DNA of 64,000 nucleotides from CBDAQR01 sp965199055 (GTDB lineage: Bacteria > Pseudomonadota > Gammaproteobacteria > Pseudomonadales > Halieaceae): contig CBDAQR010000003.1 in NCBI GenBank assembly GCA_965199055.1, forward strand, positions 992,001-1,056,000, written 5' to 3'. Below are positions 62,433-64,000 of this stretch, in pieces. A model generated the notes under the pieces. The model made no database searches. It saw only the letters and a list, made by a program, of their open reading frames with translations, and was not told the DNA's origin. The translations under genes and the position numbers were made by a program. Each line of letters begins with the position of its first letter. Position 1 is the first letter of the stretch.

Positions 62433-62567
62433 TCAGGCGGCGCCCAGCGTCATTTGCCAGAGGTTATAGGCAAATCCGCCCATTGCTCCCAGCAATGCCA
62501 GTACGCAAAGCAGCATCATTGAGTCGATGCGACCGGTTTGTTTTCTGTTCAAAGGACTCATTGTCAT
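62433..62567 (-). pseudogene. pilJ: PilJ N-terminal fragment ending in in-frame TGA
   Basis: ATG 62567 begins 44 codons with the expected PilJ N-terminus: a basic lead (LNRKQTGR), then a membrane helix (SMMLLCVLALLGAMGGFAYNL). A TGA at 62433-62435 follows. The frame then continues without shift through DDQYRGLASELR, which matches the start of the PilJ sensing domain, into the main body. Only this one codon interrupts the gene. It could be a recent nonsense mutation, a sequencing error or readthrough; the window alone cannot say. Its start lies 9 bp after the pilI stop, as in an intact operon. Confidence 0.85.
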
Positions 62568-62576
62568 TCTCCAGAG

Positions 62577-63116
62577 CTAGTTATTCATCGCGATACCGGC
62601 CTCGGCAAAGTCGGCATCCTGTAGTAATCGTTCGATGCTAAAGACGGCGTAATCGCCCTCATCAGCGCTAAATACACCTGTCACATAGGGGGACAATTGT
62701 GCGGGGACTTCTCTGTCGTGGCGCAGCTCTGCCGCAGGAAAGCGAACACCACCGAAACTGGCATCAATCACCAGGCCCGTGTGGATACCGCGGCCGCTGA
62801 TGACCAGCGCTTGCTTTCCCGCCGAGCCACGCTCACCACTCGACAGAAAGGCGCTCAGATCGGCTATCGAAAGGACTCGCCCACCGATATTGGCCAGACC
62901 CCGCACCCATTGCTTTACGCCAGGTACCGGAATCGTGGGAGTTAGGTCTACGACCTTGCGCGCCTCTTTCATGCTGGCCACGCAGCGCACGCCCAATACC
63001 TCGAAGGCAGCACCGTGCCAGTATTCGACATAACTATGTGCTAGCGGCACGGGCGCGCCGTTGGCTTCGATACGCGCGGCCATCGAAGCCAGTGCATCGA
63101 AATTCTCGCGGTCCAT
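62577..63116 (-). CDS. pilI: CheW-like adaptor PilI
   Basis: This 179-residue CheW-domain protein links PilJ to ChpA. A short helical lead is followed by WHGAAFEVLGVRCVASMKEARKV, PVPGVKQWVRGLANIGGRVLSIADL (the typical CheW core) and LVIDASFGGVRF. ATG 63116 overlaps the response-regulator stop (TGATG); an in-frame extension to 63203 lies within that gene and was rejected. It is the second gene of the pil-chp operon. Confidence 0.9.
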   Translation of the reverse strand: MDRENFDALASMAARIEANGAPVPLAHSYVEYWHGAAFEVLGVRCVASMKEARKVVDLTPTIPVPGVKQWVRGLANIGGRVLSIADLSAFLSSGERGSAGKQALVISGRGIHTGLVIDASFGGVRFPAAELRHDREVPAQLSPYVTGVFSADEGDYAVFSIERLLQDADFAEAGIAMNN

Positions 63117-63520
63117 CAGGAGGCCTCTCTCACCAGCAGAAACTGCTGCAGAATCTGCTCCAGCGCTTCCATCTCCAGTGGCTTCTCCAGATACGCTGAG
63201 CAACCGCGATCTTTAGACTTACCCATGGTGAAGACGTCGTCGTGGGAACTCAGCATCACGACAGGCGTGTCGCGAAACTCGCCTTTGCTCGCACGAATCA
63301 GCGTCAGCGTCTTGAAGCCGTCCATCGGCTCCATTGTGATATCAAGCAGAATCAGGTCCGGCTTGACGTCCTCCAACTGGGTCACCGCATCCCAACCATT
63401 CTCCGCAGTAACGACCTCACAGCCGCACTGCTCAAGCATCTTGGTCGCCTTAATTCGAATGATCTTGTCGTCATCGACAAGCAGGACACGGCCTTTTCCG
63501 CGAATGTTTTCCTGAGACAT
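63116..63520 (-). CDS. pilG: CheY-like response regulator (PilG-like)
   Basis: This 134-residue single receiver domain has acidic pocket VDDD, phospho-Asp60 (LILLDITMEPMDG), MLSSHDD and LEKPLE with the conserved Lys. TAENGWDAV and the FTMGKSKDRGCSAYL segment resemble PilG more than PilH, though the two cannot be separated with certainty by eye. It is the first gene of the leftward pil-chp operon; only one such regulator is present, where Pseudomonas has both pilG and pilH. Its start is 10 bases after an AGGAGAG ribosome binding site. Confidence 0.85.
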   Translation of the reverse strand: MSQENIRGKGRVLLVDDDKIIRIKATKMLEQCGCEVVTAENGWDAVTQLEDVKPDLILLDITMEPMDGFKTLTLIRASKGEFRDTPVVMLSSHDDVFTMGKSKDRGCSAYLEKPLEMEALEQILQQFLLVREAS

Positions 63521-63829
63521 TTTTCACTTCTCTCCTGTACCGCCAGGGACAAAATCCGGACGCCGTTTTTGGCGGGCGCCCTCGTAAACACAAGCGCAGT
63601 ATTTGGCGCAATACAGGGTTTTGAGAACTGAAATCTGTGCTTTTCCATGAAAACGGCTGCGCCAGCGCAAGGTAACTGCAGTAGTGAAATCGCCTGCGCA
63701 AGTATCTTGCAGTGAACAGGAAAAAATCAGAATTTCCCGGGCTTACCGGGCATTTCCGCTTGTTGAAATCGCGACGCCGCGGCAACTTTACGCCATCACG
63801 TGCACGCAATACGCGACAGGAAGAGAACC
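63521..63829. other. 309-bp divergent intergenic region
   Basis: The gap separates the pil-chp operon from a rightward exported protein and holds no coding frame I can support. It has a pair of 18-bp motifs (63665-63713) and an AGGAAGAG ribosome binding site just before 63830. No clear -35/-10 pair was chosen. Confidence 0.6.
63665..63713 (+). promoter_or_regulatory. Two 18-bp motifs GCGCAAG-N5-TGCAGT, 31 bp apart
   Basis: Copy 1 is at 63665-63682 and copy 2 at 63696-63713. Thirteen fixed bases are identical in both, and the 31-bp spacing equals three helical turns. They lie between the divergent pil-chp operon and the gene at 63830, so they could be regulator sites for either. Confidence 0.5.
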
Positions 63830-64000
63830 ATGTTTGCCAATAAACGCACCGCTATATCCGTTGTAATCCTGGCCCTGCTGCTGGGCAGCAGCAGCGCCAG
63901 AAGCCTGGACGACCTGCAGCCCGCGGGTCTGGCCGTCTACACAGAAACTGCCCGTGACATCTATGTCGCAGGTATTTTGCTGCCGAGCGGAACCGGGCTG
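63830..64000 (+). CDS. Exported protein, 3' end cut by window edge
   Basis: ATG 63830 with AGGAAGAG upstream opens 57 codons. They encode a signal peptide (RTAISVVILALLLGSSSA) and the beginning of a mature protein (YTETARDIYVAGILLPSG). The segment faintly resembles chalcone-isomerase-like lipid-binding proteins, but it is too short for a family call. It is divergent from the pil-chp operon. Confidence 0.7.
   Translation, partial: MFANKRTAISVVILALLLGSSSARSLDDLQPAGLAVYTETARDIYVAGILLPSGTGL

Noticed and set aside
1..64000. Search for tRNA, rRNA, insertion-sequence ends or integrase genes
   Set aside because: No cloverleaf, transposase motif or flanking inverted/direct repeat pair could be supported by reading.

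Overview
The window is dense, GC-rich bacterial chromosome, with about 54 protein genes on both strands, mostly short intergenic gaps and many stop/start overlaps. No rRNA, tRNA, CRISPR array, transposase or phage gene was recognised. The gene set points to a gammaproteobacterium: a Pseudomonas-type 532-residue isocitrate lyase, DusC, Uup and a Pil-Chp chemosensory operon. The many acyl-CoA, cytochrome P450, Rieske and Baeyer-Villiger enzymes resemble marine Cellvibrionales/Halieaceae-like heterotrophs living on lipids, steroids or cyclic hydrocarbons. The taxonomic placement is inference, not measured.

Layout. 1-17.75 kb is a catabolic region. It holds a truncated SDR, an acyl-CoA dehydrogenase followed by an aminoglycoside-phosphotransferase-fold kinase (a split version of the ACAD10/11 arrangement), a cytochrome b561, two hotdog thioesterases and a LysE-type exporter. 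A TetR regulator stands divergently to a P450-Rieske oxygenase operon. A second TetR stands divergently to a two-subunit molybdenum hydroxylase followed by aldo/keto reductase and SDR genes; an ALDH, another SDR and an enoyl-CoA hydratase follow. 17.9-24.9 kb holds a DUF3336 patatin lipase, a NarL-type two-component pair, a Ser/Thr kinase with C-terminal repeats, a calcium-loop lipoprotein and an NTF2-like protein. 25.0-32.3 kb is a co-directional run of six genes whose products all carry export signals: a PQQ enzyme lipoprotein, a cytochrome c, a Tat-type FAD oxidase, a Tat-type PLP enzyme, an SGNH lipoprotein and a cytochrome c-PQQ dehydrogenase fusion. This is the best candidate here for an undescribed envelope pathway.

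32.3-50.8 kb mixes housekeeping and oxidative genes: alpha/beta hydrolase, isocitrate lyase, DusC, a second P450, an MFS transporter, a Baeyer-Villiger-type monooxygenase with a duplicated YjbR protein, an exported amidohydrolase and M14 peptidase pair, Uup, a MAPEG protein, a molybdopterin oxidoreductase and an HxlR regulator. 50.8-63.5 kb is dominated by chemosensory genes. A leftward operon runs pilG-like, pilI, pilJ, pilK, chpA, chpC. chpB has been displaced to the opposite strand upstream of a winged-helix-like protein and a nitronate monooxygenase.

The most notable sequence-level observations are these. An in-frame TGA splits pilJ just after its membrane segment. A perfect G/C hairpin occurs at the 3' ends of two unlinked genes that also share an 11-base sequence at their ribosome binding sites. 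Operator-like palindromes overlap strong promoter boxes upstream of both TetR-linked operons. A pair of 18-bp motifs lies exactly 31 bp apart upstream of the pil-chp operon.
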